Source of the DNA: Diphasiastrum complanatum
Taxonomy: Eukaryota > Streptophyta > Lycopodiopsida > Lycopodiales > Lycopodiaceae
Assembly: GCA_029204225.1 (NCBI GenBank)
Contig: CM055097.1
Location: 55,209,920-55,273,919 of the forward strand
Length of the DNA stretch: 64,000 nt
Direction of reading: 5' to 3'
Below the pieces are notes generated by a model, which worked only from the letters and a program-made list of their open reading frames with translations, was not told where the DNA came from and did no database searches. Below, in pieces: positions 45,766-55,929 of this stretch (position 1 is the stretch's first letter; each line of letters begins with the position of its first letter). Position numbers and translations under genes: made by a program.

Positions 45766-46235
45766 TGTCATGTCCATATTCGGTTTAGGACCTAGAATAG
45801 TCCTAATATGGTAGACCAGCCCTCCAGTATTCGAGATTATTGGTCACGTCGAGATATAATTCCATGTCGAGGCCTGTTTGTGACTAATCACCTTGAGAGG
45901 ACCCAAACACTCTAATTGAGACATATGGAATATTGCATGTACGTGTGACGGATATAAGTAGGAGTACTGCATGAAGAGACATGATCTATTTATAGTTGAT
46001 CTACATGGGGATTGCATGGTTTCATGCACAGGACATATAATGAGGTAGGGATTCTCCCCTTGACATATTGGGTTTAGGTTACCGGTTTCTCTCTTCTCCT
46101 CTTTATTTACATGGCATGGCTTGGGGACTAGATCCAGGTTTTTGATCTAGGATTGGTTGGGCGGTTTGGCTCCATAGTCTCTCTTATTGGGTTCTCCTAT
46201 CCTCATCTTAGGGGTTATCCCTTGTGGTCTTTACA
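45766..46235 (+). mobile_element. Left LTR of a coding-free LTR element
   Basis: 470 bases, TGTCATGTCCATATTCGG...CTTTACA, matching 47523-48003 along its length. ACATATAATGAGG near 46031 is a likely TATA region. Orientation is inferred from that TATA box. Confidence 0.8.
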
Positions 46236-47522
46236 TTAGTTAAGGAATAGACTCAGCTCATTAGTGATTATATCCCAGAGCGCTCAATTGGATAATGAAT
46301 CATAATGAATTTGAGAATAATAATTGAATTGATATTCAGCAGGATTTTGGGTATCTAGATTTTATTCTAGACAATAGTCTAAATTTTTGTGATTGAAGAT
46401 GATTGTCATTATCATTTTGGTATGCTTTCTGTCTTTAATTACCAGTGGCTTATAAATCTTGAATCTTGCACTTCAGTTAAAGAATCTTGTTTGGAGAGTA
46501 TTCTTAAAATCCAGTATTTTCCTGTTTTTGAAATGATTCTTACTTTTTCCGAGTTATGTGGAACATATAATCAAGTATCTTGTAAATAATTAAGTATGAT
46601 TTTGGATTCCTAAAAAATTATGCTTGACGAATCATACAAATCTAAATATTTTTTATTGACAGATCATAAATAGATACTTAATTGTTGTCAGAGGATTATA
46701 AGGAATTGTGATGAGTCTTAAGTGTGATGATAAATTTTTGATCTATTAATTGAGTAAAAATTTGAATTAGTGTTTTGAATCTCTCTACTCCAGTATTATT
46801 GAGAACCTATGGATCTCACAGTCATTCTCACAAAATAAGTATTTTACTTGTGGAAAATTTGATTTTAGTGGATGTTATTCTGCTACAATTTATGGTCTAT
46901 AGATGCTTGAGTACAATTCTTCGTTTGATTGGATCTCCAGATATCATAGGGGGCAGACAAATCTATTAGGATGAATGATTGCTATTTTTACTTGCATATG
47001 ATGCTAGAAACAAGGCTAACTAACTCATGTGAGTATCTTGGATACTCAGAGTTGAGTTTTAATCATTTTATATCTTAATGATTCTCCTAGAGATTCTAGT
47101 TAAATGAATTAACATATCTTAGAATTGGATTCTCAGAATAGTTGTACTTGAAAGCTTTTTATGAATTGTCTGCCAGAATTTGTGGATGATTTCATATTGT
47201 AATTATTATTTTACTGTAACTTTAATCTCCTAAGTTAGGTAAAATTTATTGTTTTACATGAAGGTGATGTTACTAACTTATGTTGAGTGTAACCTAGTTG
47301 AGAAAATATATCTCTTAGTGTACTTTTCAAACTAGAGTTTGTACTCCAGGACAAAGATTAATGATTGGAAATAGGTTTATCTCTGAGTACTTGTTTGATA
47401 TGGAAGTCAGACTAATGATAATGATTTTCTCGGTTAACATTGAAAGTTAAAGGAACAGTTTTAATAATTCTTTCCCGTTTTGAAGAGCTTCTAAGGATAG
47501 GAGCAGCTTAAGGACAAAATAA
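46236..47522 (+). mobile_element. Non-coding interior of the LTR element
   Basis: 1.29 kb of AT-rich sequence between two LTRs without gag or pol homology on either strand, so a LARD- or TRIM-like non-autonomous element. The bases after the left LTR (TTAGTTAAGGAATAG) do not match the usual tRNA-Met or tRNA-Asp PBS. Confidence 0.65.
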
Positions 47523-48003
47523 TGTTATGGCCATATTCGGTTAAGGACCTGGAATAGTCCTAATATGGTAGACCGGCCCTCCAGTACTCAAGATTATTGG
47601 TCACGCCGAGATTTAATTCCATGTCGAGGCCTGTTTGTAACTAATTATCTTGAGAGGACCCAGACACTCTAATTGAGACATATGGAGCATTGCATGTCCA
47701 TGTGACGGATATAGGCAGGAGGACTACATGAAGGGATAAGACCTATTTATAGTTGACCTGCATGGGGGTTGCATGGTTTCATGCATAGGACTCTACTCTC
47801 TATATAATGAGGTAGGGATTCTCCCGTCGACATATTGGGTTTAGGTTACTAGTTTCTCTCTTCTCCTCTTGCTTCACATGGCATGGCTTGGGGGCTAGAT
47901 CCAGGTTTGTTGATCTAGGATTGGTTGGGCGGTTTGGCTCCATAGTCTCTCCTATTGTGTTCTCCTATCCTCATCTTAGGGGTTATCCTTTAGGGTCCTT
48001 ACA
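47523..48003 (+). mobile_element. Right LTR of the coding-free LTR element
   Basis: 481 bases, TGTTATGGCCATATTCGG...TCCTTACA. Flanks (AAGAA left, GTACC right) do not form a target duplication, and the two sides lie in different copia elements. Confidence 0.8.
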
Positions 48004-49360
48004 GTACCTCCTTGGATTGCACCTTCTCCATCACAAAGTGATGATCTATCTCAATATGCTTTGTTCTAGCATGGAAGATAGGATTTGTAGGAATTTGTTG
48101 AGAAGTTTGATTTTCACCATAGATGCAAGGGATCTCCTCGGCCTTTAGCACTTGTAGTTCCACCAAAAGTCTTCTTAGCCATAGGAGCTCTTTTGTTCTT
48201 GAAGTCAAGGCGGCTTCACAAGAGGAAAGAGAGATTGTATCTTGCTTTTTGGAAAGCCAATATATCTCTCCTCCACAAAGGAAAGTGGCAAATGCACTTA
48301 TGGATCACCTATCCATCTTGTCTCTTGCAAAATCTGAATCCGAATATGCCCTCAAGTACAAGTTAGATCCTTGATAGAGAATGCCAAAAAATCTAGTAGA
48401 AGAGACATATCTAAGTACTCTCTTGGCACTTTTCCAATGATGCATCAAGGGACCTTGCATATATTGACTCAACTTGCTTACACTATAACTCAAATCTGAT
48501 CTAGTGATTTTCAAATAGATTAAGGAGCCTATAAGCTTTCTAAAGAGTGTGATGTCCTCAAAGGATGCTTCATCACCATCATTAGAAACTTACAAACTTG
48601 CTCCATAGGGGTGTCAATCCCTTTACAATCTTTCATGCCAAACCTTTCAAGAATGGAAGTAGCATACTTTGATTGACTTATGAAAGTGAAATCAATACCT
48701 CTAACTTTTCTTATGCCTTCACCATCATTTCCTATCAATATGATATCATCAACATAAAGAAATAAAATGATAATCTTACCATCATTACACTTGATGTACA
48801 AAGAAGGTTCATAAGAACTAATCACAAAGCCAAGGGAGTAGAGAAAATCATGCAACCTAGAGTACCAAGCTCTAGGTGCTTGCTTCAAGCCATATAGGCT
48901 CTTCTTCAAATGGCAAACCTTGTCTTCCTCACCATCCTTGATGAAGCCCTCGGGTTGCAAAATGTATATTTCCTCCTCCAAGTAGCCATTCAAAAATGCA
49001 TTGGTCACATTTATTTGATAGAGATTCCACTTGAACAAAGTAGCAATGCAAATGATCATTCTAATAGTTACAAGCTTTGTTATGTACTTACTTATAGATC
49101 CATGTTGATTGTACTTTATTCTATAGATCCACTTACATGCAAGTGGCTTCTTCCCATATGGAAGGTGTACAAGATTCCAAGTTTGATTATCTACCAAAGC
49201 ATCAAACTCTACTTGCATTGCATCTCTCCAAACTTGTGATTTACTAGCATCATCATAATGTGATGGCTCTTCAAGCATTGTGGTTAGAAATGAGTAAGAG
49301 GTAGAATAGTTTGTCTTACTATTTGCGAGAAACCATTCTTCTGGAGCTTCATTCATTTAT
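48004..49360 (-). pseudogene. Minus-strand copia RT-RNase H fragment
   Basis: Read on the minus strand from about 49356: the linker and RT start (WRDAMQVEFDALVDNQTWNLV, CKWIYRIKYNQHGS). A gap follows in which the KARLVAKG...FAPV segment is lost (SKYITKLVTIRMI). Then come NAFLNGYLEEEIYILQPEGF, the catalytic YVDD near 48750, and after a frame break the RNase H region (LRAYSDSDFARDKMDR; HARTKHIEIDHHFVMEKV) down to 48004. The left end is cut by the coding-free LTR element. It is a different copia family from the copies at 42.4 kb and 22.9 kb, though closer to the latter. Confidence 0.88.
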
Positions 49361-49366
49361 TAAAGC

Positions 49367-49578
49367 TTGGCTACGTAATCAAGAACGACTGTGATTCCCA
49401 TCACTACCGTTTTATTCGTTCTGATAGGCGTAGTCATGCTTACAGAGAGAGTCGTATAGCTCGTTCCACTGCGCACAAACATTTTCTGTTCGAGTTCGTT
49501 TCTCGTTCATTTCTTGTTCGAGTTCGTGTCTCGTTCGTGTTTGTCTTACCTCTTTGAGCTTAGTTTTCATTTCTAACA
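49367..49578 (+). mobile_element. Right end of a family-B LTR (fragment)
   Basis: It is the reverse complement of 30810-31010 with substitutions and ends in TTTCTAACA. No PBS follows, so it is a 3' LTR end or solo fragment, possibly the remains of the element whose pol is cut off at 45751. Confidence 0.65.
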
Positions 49579-49798
49579 TACGACACCTTTTCTCAACTCG
49601 TTCATCTCCCTCTCTCCAAGATTCCCCCCCTCCCCCCCACCCCCCACTCCCAATGGTGCGTTTGGTGAAGTTGGCGGTGTTGGTGTTGTAATCAATATGG
49701 GTGGGGTGGTGACCTTGTCTGGTTGACCAACTACTTGTGATGTGGTCGTGTCTGGTGCTGCTGTAGACGTAGCTGCTCCATCACCCCCGTCGATTCTT
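49579..49798. other. Short G/C-rich spacer with a poly-C/A stretch
   Basis: It holds C-rich runs near 49625-49650 and a Thr/Pro-rich minus-strand frame without homology. It separates the LTR fragment from the gypsy fragment. Confidence 0.4.
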
Positions 49799-51880
49799 TC
49801 AATGAACGACAAGGTAATGGCATAGTAAATTATCAATGACAACATTTAAAAAAAATGTGCCGCGATCACTAACTAGCTCTATAGGACAACCAAAATGTGT
49901 AATAATGTTTTCATAAAGAAAACGCGTGATAGTTTTTGCGTTGGCGTCTTTTGTTGCCCGAGCCTCAACCCACTTAGTGGCGTAATTAGTGGCTATGAGG
50001 ATGTAACGGGCTTGGGTATGTTTTGCTGCTGGACTGATTGGGCCAACAAAATCAATTCCCCACTTATGGAAGGCTTCACCTTCTATAATGGGAGTCAGTG
50101 GTGTGAAGTCTGCTTTTGTATTTTTCTTGGCTCGTTGACAGACATCACACGTTTTAATGACAACGAACGTGTCTTTAAACAAAGATGGCCAACACAATCA
50201 TGCTCGAAGTATAATCTTAGCTGTGGCTTCAGCAGAAAAGTGGCCACTGCCAATGCCCTCATGAGCCTGGGATATGATAGGTCGTATCTCAGATTCATAA
50301 GCGCATCGTCGGATAATACCGTCAATGTCTCATTTGTAAAGTTGTCCGGCTATTAATTGAAAGGGCATTGCTTTAAGCAAAAAAATTCTTTTTGCAACCG
50401 TATTCAGGCCTTCTTTGAGTCTGTATGTTGCAAGAAACTGAGTGATCTCCTTAGCCCATAAGGGTGTAGCATCAATTTGAAAAAGACATGCATCAGGAAG
50501 ATCATCGTTGACTGGTGCAGTTGCTTTTTCATCATTAGGTAGCCGGGAAAGGTGATCCGCCATGAAATGTTGGGTCCCTTTTTGAATGACTATGCGGAAA
50601 TTAAATTCCTCTAGTATTAATAGCCATCGAGCTATATGTCCCGTTGTACATGATTTATTAACAATGTATAATAGGGCTTGATGGTCGGTGTAGAAGGCAA
50701 AGGTCTGGCCTAGTAGATAATGTCTTAGTTGTTGAACAGCATAGACCATCGCTCAGTGGTTGTATAATCTACTTCAACAGGCACCAGCTGTCTGCTCAAG
50801 AAACGTATTGGGAAATCCTTGCCATACTCGTCCGGTTGTGCAAGAAGACCTCCAATGGCATACTTACTTGCGTCAGTATGCACATGGAACTCTTTCGTGT
50901 AGTCTAGCGAGCGGAGTATGGGTGCTATGGTAAGGGCTGTTTTTAACTCCTCAAAGGCTTTAATTCATTCTTCGGTCCAACGAGGATCTACCACAACTAA
51001 ATAAACGAGGCGTGCCTTGCCGGCATAATCGATTATAAAGATGCGATAATAATTTGTGTGACCGAGGAAGATGTACACTTCCTTCATTGTTGCAGGTAAG
51101 GGCATTTCAACTATTATCTTGATTTTTGAAGGATCAGTAGAAATATCGTCCTTTGAAATTATAAATTCAAGTACCACCCCATGGGTGACGCAGATTTGAC
51201 ACTTATCAGGGTTTAGAAAAATTCCAAATCTATGGCAGCGAATGAAGATTTTCTCTAGTGCATCAAGGTGCGTAGCGGCTGAGGAATGTACACCCAGATC
51301 GTTGAGATAAATCTCGACAATTTGATGTAACAGGTCTTGGAAGGCCAATTGCATGACCCTCTGAAACGTTGAAGGGGCGTTGCATAAGCCAAAAATGCAT
51401 GACATTATAAGCATAAACCCCGTTTTCTATGGCAAAGGCCATTTCATGTTTATTTTCAGGGGCAATTTGAACAAGGAAATAACCACTGAATCCATCCAAG
51501 AAGCTAGAAGCTTCAACTCCTGCCATTTCCTCTAAGATTTGGGTCGTTAAAGGCAAGGGAAAATGGTCCTTCTTCGTAACCGCATTAAGGTTCTTGAGAT
51601 CGATGCCGTTTTTCTTGGGTACAACCACAATGGGTGATACCCAATCAGTATGTTGGACTTCATAAATAAACCCAGCATCCAGCAATTTTTTAATATCTTC
51701 ATCAATTCTCTCGCGATAGACGGGGTTACTTCTGTAAGGTTTAGCCCAAATAGGCTTAACGTTGTCTTCTAAAGGAATTGTATGAACCACTACTTCAGAC
51801 GAAAATGGCACTTCTGACCAAGTCAAATTCGTGAATTCTCTTCTCACAATTCTCATCATTCGTATCGGAGCACCGCTCAA
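49799..51880 (-). pseudogene. Minus-strand Ty3/gypsy RT-RNase H-integrase fragment
   Basis: Read on the minus strand from about 51870: the RT begins at VVHTIPLEDNVKPIWAKPYR, with VVPKKNGIDLKNLNAVTKKD and FLDGFSGYFLVQIAPEN. The catalytic box near 51310 is IYLND instead of YIDD/YLDD, so one Asp is replaced. RNase H follows near 50700-50540 (FAFYTDHQALLYIVN, HFMADHLSRL). The integrase zinc finger is near 50280-50130 (GHF, CDVCQRAKK), and the core has WGIDFVGP and LVSDRGTFF. The third catalytic residue (Glu) is lost because the sequence stops at 49799. Stops and frame changes separate the parts. The right end is cut by family A LTR sequence. Confidence 0.9.
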
Positions 51881-51889
51881 CTCCCAACA
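51871..51889 (+). mobile_element. Stub of the family A LTR, copy 2
   Basis: Only the last bases of the LTR (ending CCCAACA) remain between the gypsy fragment and the PBS. Confidence 0.5.
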
Positions 51890-51890
51890 G

Positions 51891-51902
51891 TGGTATCAGA
51901 GC
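51891..51902 (+). other. Primer-binding site, family A copy 2
   Basis: TGGTATCAGAGC one base after the LTR end, as in copy 1 (748-759). Confidence 0.88.
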
Positions 51903-52003
51903 CACCCTGTCATATCCTGACATAGCTGAGAAGCTACCAGATCCAGGAGGCCAAGCAATCAGACAATCAACCAAACGACAAGAAAAATAGGCTTCAAGAC
52001 GCA

Positions 52004-53623
52004 ATGGCTTCAATCAACAACATGCAGAACAAGATCTGCACTATACTTAATTCTTCTGGATCTAACTTTCTAGCTTGGAAAGATAAGACATCTTTGATAC
52101 TCAAGGGCGAAGGACTCTTCCCCTGGGTGGATGGCATAGAAGAAATGCCTACGACAACAGACAAGGAGCTACGTGAATGGAGGGAGAAAAATGACAAGGC
52201 AGTAGCCTTGCTATCATCTTCCATTGAAGATAGCCTTACACTTGACCTAGCTACACTCTCCAAAGCTAAGGAGATGTGGGATACACTGCTCACAATATTT
52301 CAGACGAAATTAAGAAGTCGGATTATGATGCTGGAAGATCAGCTGACGAATCTGCGGTGGGATGGAAAAGACCTCACCTCTTTTGTGAGAAAGATAAAGG
52401 ATCTGTCTCTATCACTACACAACTCAGGAGCAGAGAATGCAGTATCAGTTGAGAAGCAGCTCACATATTTGTTGAGAGCCTTACCCAGATCTTTCCAGAT
52501 GGCACGAACCCTGCTCGCGAAAGATCCTACCATGAACCTCGAAAAGGCGATTGTCGAGATTCGAGAGGAAGTCGAGGCCAAAGAGCATCTTGATCACAAA
52601 GATGGTTCTTCTGACCAGGCACTCTACGGCAACAAAGAAAAATCAAAGAAACAGTTCAAGCCTAAGAGGGAGTCTCAAGTGCATCAGACTCATGACGACT
52701 CGCCAGACACTCTGTGGCACAGAAGACCCTGCCACATGAACTCAATGGCGATCTACCAAGCAAGTCATCATAGAGCAATAACAGGGGTCAACATCTCGAA
52801 TGCAACCAATTCGGCCACCTGTGATGCATGTTTGAAAGGCAAGATGTCATGCACACCATTCGTCAAAGACTCCTATAGAACGACAAAGATTCTGGAGCTG
52901 GTGCACTCTGACATCTGCGGTCCATTCAACGTGATCTCAATAGGAGATTCAAAATACTATATAACCTTCATTGATGATTATAGCAAGTTTGTCAGAGTGT
53001 ATTTTATTCAAAATAAATCTGAAGCGCTCGATAAATTCACAAAATATGTAAATTGGGCTGAGAGATGCACAGGCAACAATGTGAAGCAAATCAGAACAGA
53101 TCGAGGTGGTGAATATATCTCGAATCGCTTCATTGACTTCTGCAATGATCGTGGCATCATTCATAGAAGAATTGCAACCTACACACCGCAACACAATGGT
53201 GTTGCTGAACGAAAGAACATGACCCTAATGGAAGCAGCCAGATGCATGATGGCCTATTCAAAAGCTCCAAGGGAACTGTGGGCTGAAGCAGTAGCTACAG
53301 CCGCATACATCCAGAACAGGACAAGTAAATCTGGTGTTCCTCACACGACACCACATGAGCTATGGTGGGGTAGAAAGCCCAACCTGTCTCACATCAGAAT
53401 ATTTGGCTGTGCAGCATATGCACATATTCCTGATAAGCTTCGCAAGAAGCTTGATGAGAAAGCCGAGCAAGGATTTCTGGTAGGTTATGACAATAATTCA
53501 TCATACTACAGAATCTACATGCCAGACACGAACACTGTGAAAACAGTGAGGGATGTCAAATTTGACGAGAGCAGGACAATGGCCAACGAAGACCCTGTTA
53601 GCTATGAAATTCTGGAAAGATAG
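52004..53623 (+). CDS. Copia gag fused in frame to integrase, family A copy 2
   Basis: A 539-codon frame runs from ATG 52004 (MASINNMQNKICTILN). Residues 1-225 are UBN2-type gag, complete up to KKQFKPKRES. Compared with copy 1, about 750 bases (copy 1 positions about 1515-2265) are missing, which removes both knuckles and the protease but keeps the frame. The GAG-pre-integrase domain (WHRRPCHMNSMA, CDACLKGK) and the integrase core with Asp303, Asp366 and Glu402 (D-62-D-35-E) follow. TAG ends it at 53621-53623, after which the same frame is open to TAG 53816-53818 (DLPPTSEG, HSSDESDKE). No RT is present. The continuous frame is surprising next to the ruined copy 1. It cannot transpose on its own. 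Confidence 0.88.
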   Translation: MASINNMQNKICTILNSSGSNFLAWKDKTSLILKGEGLFPWVDGIEEMPTTTDKELREWREKNDKAVALLSSSIEDSLTLDLATLSKAKEMWDTLLTIFQTKLRSRIMMLEDQLTNLRWDGKDLTSFVRKIKDLSLSLHNSGAENAVSVEKQLTYLLRALPRSFQMARTLLAKDPTMNLEKAIVEIREEVEAKEHLDHKDGSSDQALYGNKEKSKKQFKPKRESQVHQTHDDSPDTLWHRRPCHMNSMAIYQASHHRAITGVNISNATNSATCDACLKGKMSCTPFVKDSYRTTKILELVHSDICGPFNVISIGDSKYYITFIDDYSKFVRVYFIQNKSEALDKFTKYVNWAERCTGNNVKQIRTDRGGEYISNRFIDFCNDRGIIHRRIATYTPQHNGVAERKNMTLMEAARCMMAYSKAPRELWAEAVATAAYIQNRTSKSGVPHTTPHELWWGRKPNLSHIRIFGCAAYAHIPDKLRKKLDEKAEQGFLVGYDNNSSYYRIYMPDTNTVKTVRDVKFDESRTMANEDPVSYEILER

Positions 53624-53818
53624 TACTATGACCTGCCGCCAACATCAGAGGGAGCAAAGGACAAACACGAAAATGTAGATTTTTTAGTCGTCTCCCATTC
53701 GAGCGACGAATCAGACAAAGAAAGATTCGAGAGGCAACCTGCCGCCGTAGTTCCTGTAAACCAAGATGGTTCCGAACTTCAATGGGATGAAGTTGCAAGA
53801 TTGACCTTGTGTAACTAG
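53624..53818 (+). pseudogene. Downstream continuation of the family A copy 2 frame
   Basis: In frame with the preceding integrase after a single TAG: YYDLPPTSEGAKD, a Ser/Asp-rich linker and LQWDEVARL, then TAG. This is the linker before RT in a full element; the homology ends here. Confidence 0.7.
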
Positions 53819-54874
53819 GAGATAGGAATACTAAGTACTTTATTCGATGAATTTTTCTTTTGCACATCATGCAAACAAACCATCAGTTTGAATTTTCTTG
53901 GTCAGTTGTGTATTCAGACAAAATAGTATTAGCAATGGAATACAGGGGTATTTTATTTATGTCTTTTGAGACAAACATATTTTTGTTAGTTGGTTGAAAT
54001 GTGGATGCTCCACATGATGAGCAACATTTCATATCAGTGACTATTTTATTACATAAGGCAATCTATTGAGATTCCAATGTAGTTATTTCAAACCATGTGT
54101 TTGAATAGGGTCGAAATTCATTTTTGCATTTTATTTGGGTTTGACGTCTAGCAAGGGCTCGTCTATTTCTTCTATTCATTTTAAATTCAACTATATATTT
54201 ATTAGTTGAATTTTGAATATGACATTGAAATGATGAGGATCACCTCTTGATTTTTGAGATATTATTTTTTGTTCTAATATTATATTAATTGTAGAAAATT
54301 CTGCAAAAGCAACAAATAGATATTTTTAACATATGTGTAAAATTTATTCAATTGAAGGACATTAATAAAACCAAAGATTGAGAAAAAGATAAGTTTATTG
54401 TTAGAAAATAAAACATTGATAGATTAATGTATTATAAGTAGCCTACAAGTGGAGATGTATTCCAAATCCGAAAATTAGAAAAATGTATATATATTACAAC
54501 TTGAACTCTTAATGATCAAAGTTTTTAGAGGTAATGCAGCGTTCAAATGTCACGTTTGGAGTCAAATGTCACGTTGGAGTCAAAGGTTTCAGGAAAGTTC
54601 AGATTATGACATCAAATTTCGAAAGTATTTTCTTCAAAGGGATATACATGTTTTAGGAAAGTTCAAATAATGACATCAAATTTTGAAGGTATTTTCTTCA
54701 AAGGAATATACGTGAGGGTTGAACTCTTAAAAACAATAATAGTTTTTCTAAAATGTGGGTGGAAAGAGCAAGAGACATTAGCTGCTTGGAGGGCAAAGTC
54801 CAAGCACTTCTTTTGTCTCCCAACCTTGCTACGTATTCCCTTCCTCGTGAATTCCTCGGGGTCTTGGGATCTCT
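53819..54874. other. AT-rich stretch with one 64-base tandem duplication
   Basis: 54591-54654 and 54655-54718 are two diverged copies of one 64-base unit (AGGAAAGTTCA..TATGACATCAAATTT...TTCTTCAAAGG.ATATAC). Just upstream, TCAAATGTCACGTT is repeated at about 54543 and 54562. Otherwise no features are seen. The 3' flank of the histone-like pseudogene lies at the right end. Confidence 0.6.
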
Positions 54875-55356
54875 TTAATTTTGCTTGCTTGCGAGTCGTC
54901 TGTGTGGGAAGGTTTGTTCTATCCATTGGAGGTGGACGAGTTGTAGAGGCCTCACCCTGTGAAGACCAGAACTTCTATCTCTTAATCTAAATAAAAGCTG
55001 AAAATCTTTGGGCATAATGGTGACACGCTTTGCATGGATGGCAAGCAGGAAGGAATCCTCAAAAAATTGAGCTTGAAAATCTTCATAGGCTTCTTGAAGG
55101 ACCATAATAGCTGAAACTGTAAAACGATTGTACCTATCCAGATTCTCTCTGGTGATTTTGCGTACCAAATGATAGAATGGAGCCTTTGGAATCATAAGGT
55201 CTGTTGACCTTTGATACTTTTTTTTATCTCTCTCATTCAATGGCTTCTTCTCATCGATGTTCTCCTACCAGTACCGGGTGGTCTGAGGCTCAAAACTCCA
55301 CCTTGAACTGGATTGGAATGCTGATCAGTCCTGGTTATTTGCTTCACTCTAGCCAT
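54875..55356 (-). pseudogene. Histone H3-like pseudogene with centromeric-H3 (CENH3) features
   Basis: Read on the minus strand from ATG 55356, the product begins MARVKQITRT, close to the H3 N-terminus MARTKQTAR. A tail rich in Gly/Pro/Arg follows (SLRPPGTGRRTSMRRSH), then a TGA stop and MREIKK. An A8 run near 55222-55229 shifts the frame. The second frame carries the histone fold: YQRSTDLMIPKAPFYHLVRKI, a loop 1 one residue longer than in canonical H3 (TRENLDRYNRF), VLQEAYEDFQAQFFEDS, AIHAKRVTIMPKDFQL. The long divergent tail, IPKAPF and the longer loop 1 point to CENH3 rather than ordinary H3. Predicted length of about 160 residues fits. It is intronless and carries one stop and one frameshift, so probably a processed pseudogene. 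The last 30 codons, after FRLRDRSSG, have no H3 counterpart. Confidence 0.78.
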
Positions 55357-55882
55357 AACAAAGATCTGACAAAGGCTCAAAAAGATGGTGATGAAGCTAA
55401 AAAATTTAAAGTGTATGAAATGGATATTGGACTTATTCCCAAATAGTAAATAGGTACCTTATTGGGCATCTACAGGTGCGCACTAATCAGATAAACGAAA
55501 ACTAAAAAAAGAAAGTGTCACGATTGGGTTCAATGAAATTTATATACAAAACATGTTATCCCACACGTGTGGAGTCAAACTTGAAATCCACGTGTTGAAT
55601 TTTTATTGGTAAAAGTAAATGCATGGACAAGTGGCATCATATTATTCCTTGACCTCTGACACGTTAGTGACCATCATCATTAGGATTCTAACACGTGTCA
55701 GGAACTGAGTGAACTGTCAACTAATAGACACATGCCACGTGTTTGAATATTGAATATGTGCATACGATTTTAATTCATGCCTCTCATTGTGCCAAAATGT
55801 GCACTCAACCGATATGAGTATGTATTTATGTAAACCATTGTTCCGAAATATAGTTCAAAAAATTTATTGTTAGAAAAAAAAC
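55357..55882. other. Spacer between the H3-like pseudogene and the next locus
   Basis: About 500 bases, AT-rich, with several CACGTG/ACACGTGT G-box-like words (near 55563, 55592, 55697 and 55737). This could serve a divergent promoter, but no evidence beyond the words exists. Confidence 0.35.
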
Positions 55883-55890
55883 TATAAATA
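55883..55890 (+). promoter_or_regulatory. TATA box upstream of the unrecognised gene
   Basis: TATAAATA lies in a good context (AACTATAAATATG), 47 bases before ATG 55930, so a start site near 55915 and a very short leader would be expected. Confidence 0.45.
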
Positions 55891-55929
55891 TGAGACACCT
55901 CATTTTCACAACTCTAGTTTTGCGTTTTT

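Noticed and set aside
55204-55446. Plus-strand 80-codon frame
   Set aside because: It is the antisense of the H3-like N-terminus; the minus-strand reading gives recognisable histone sequence.
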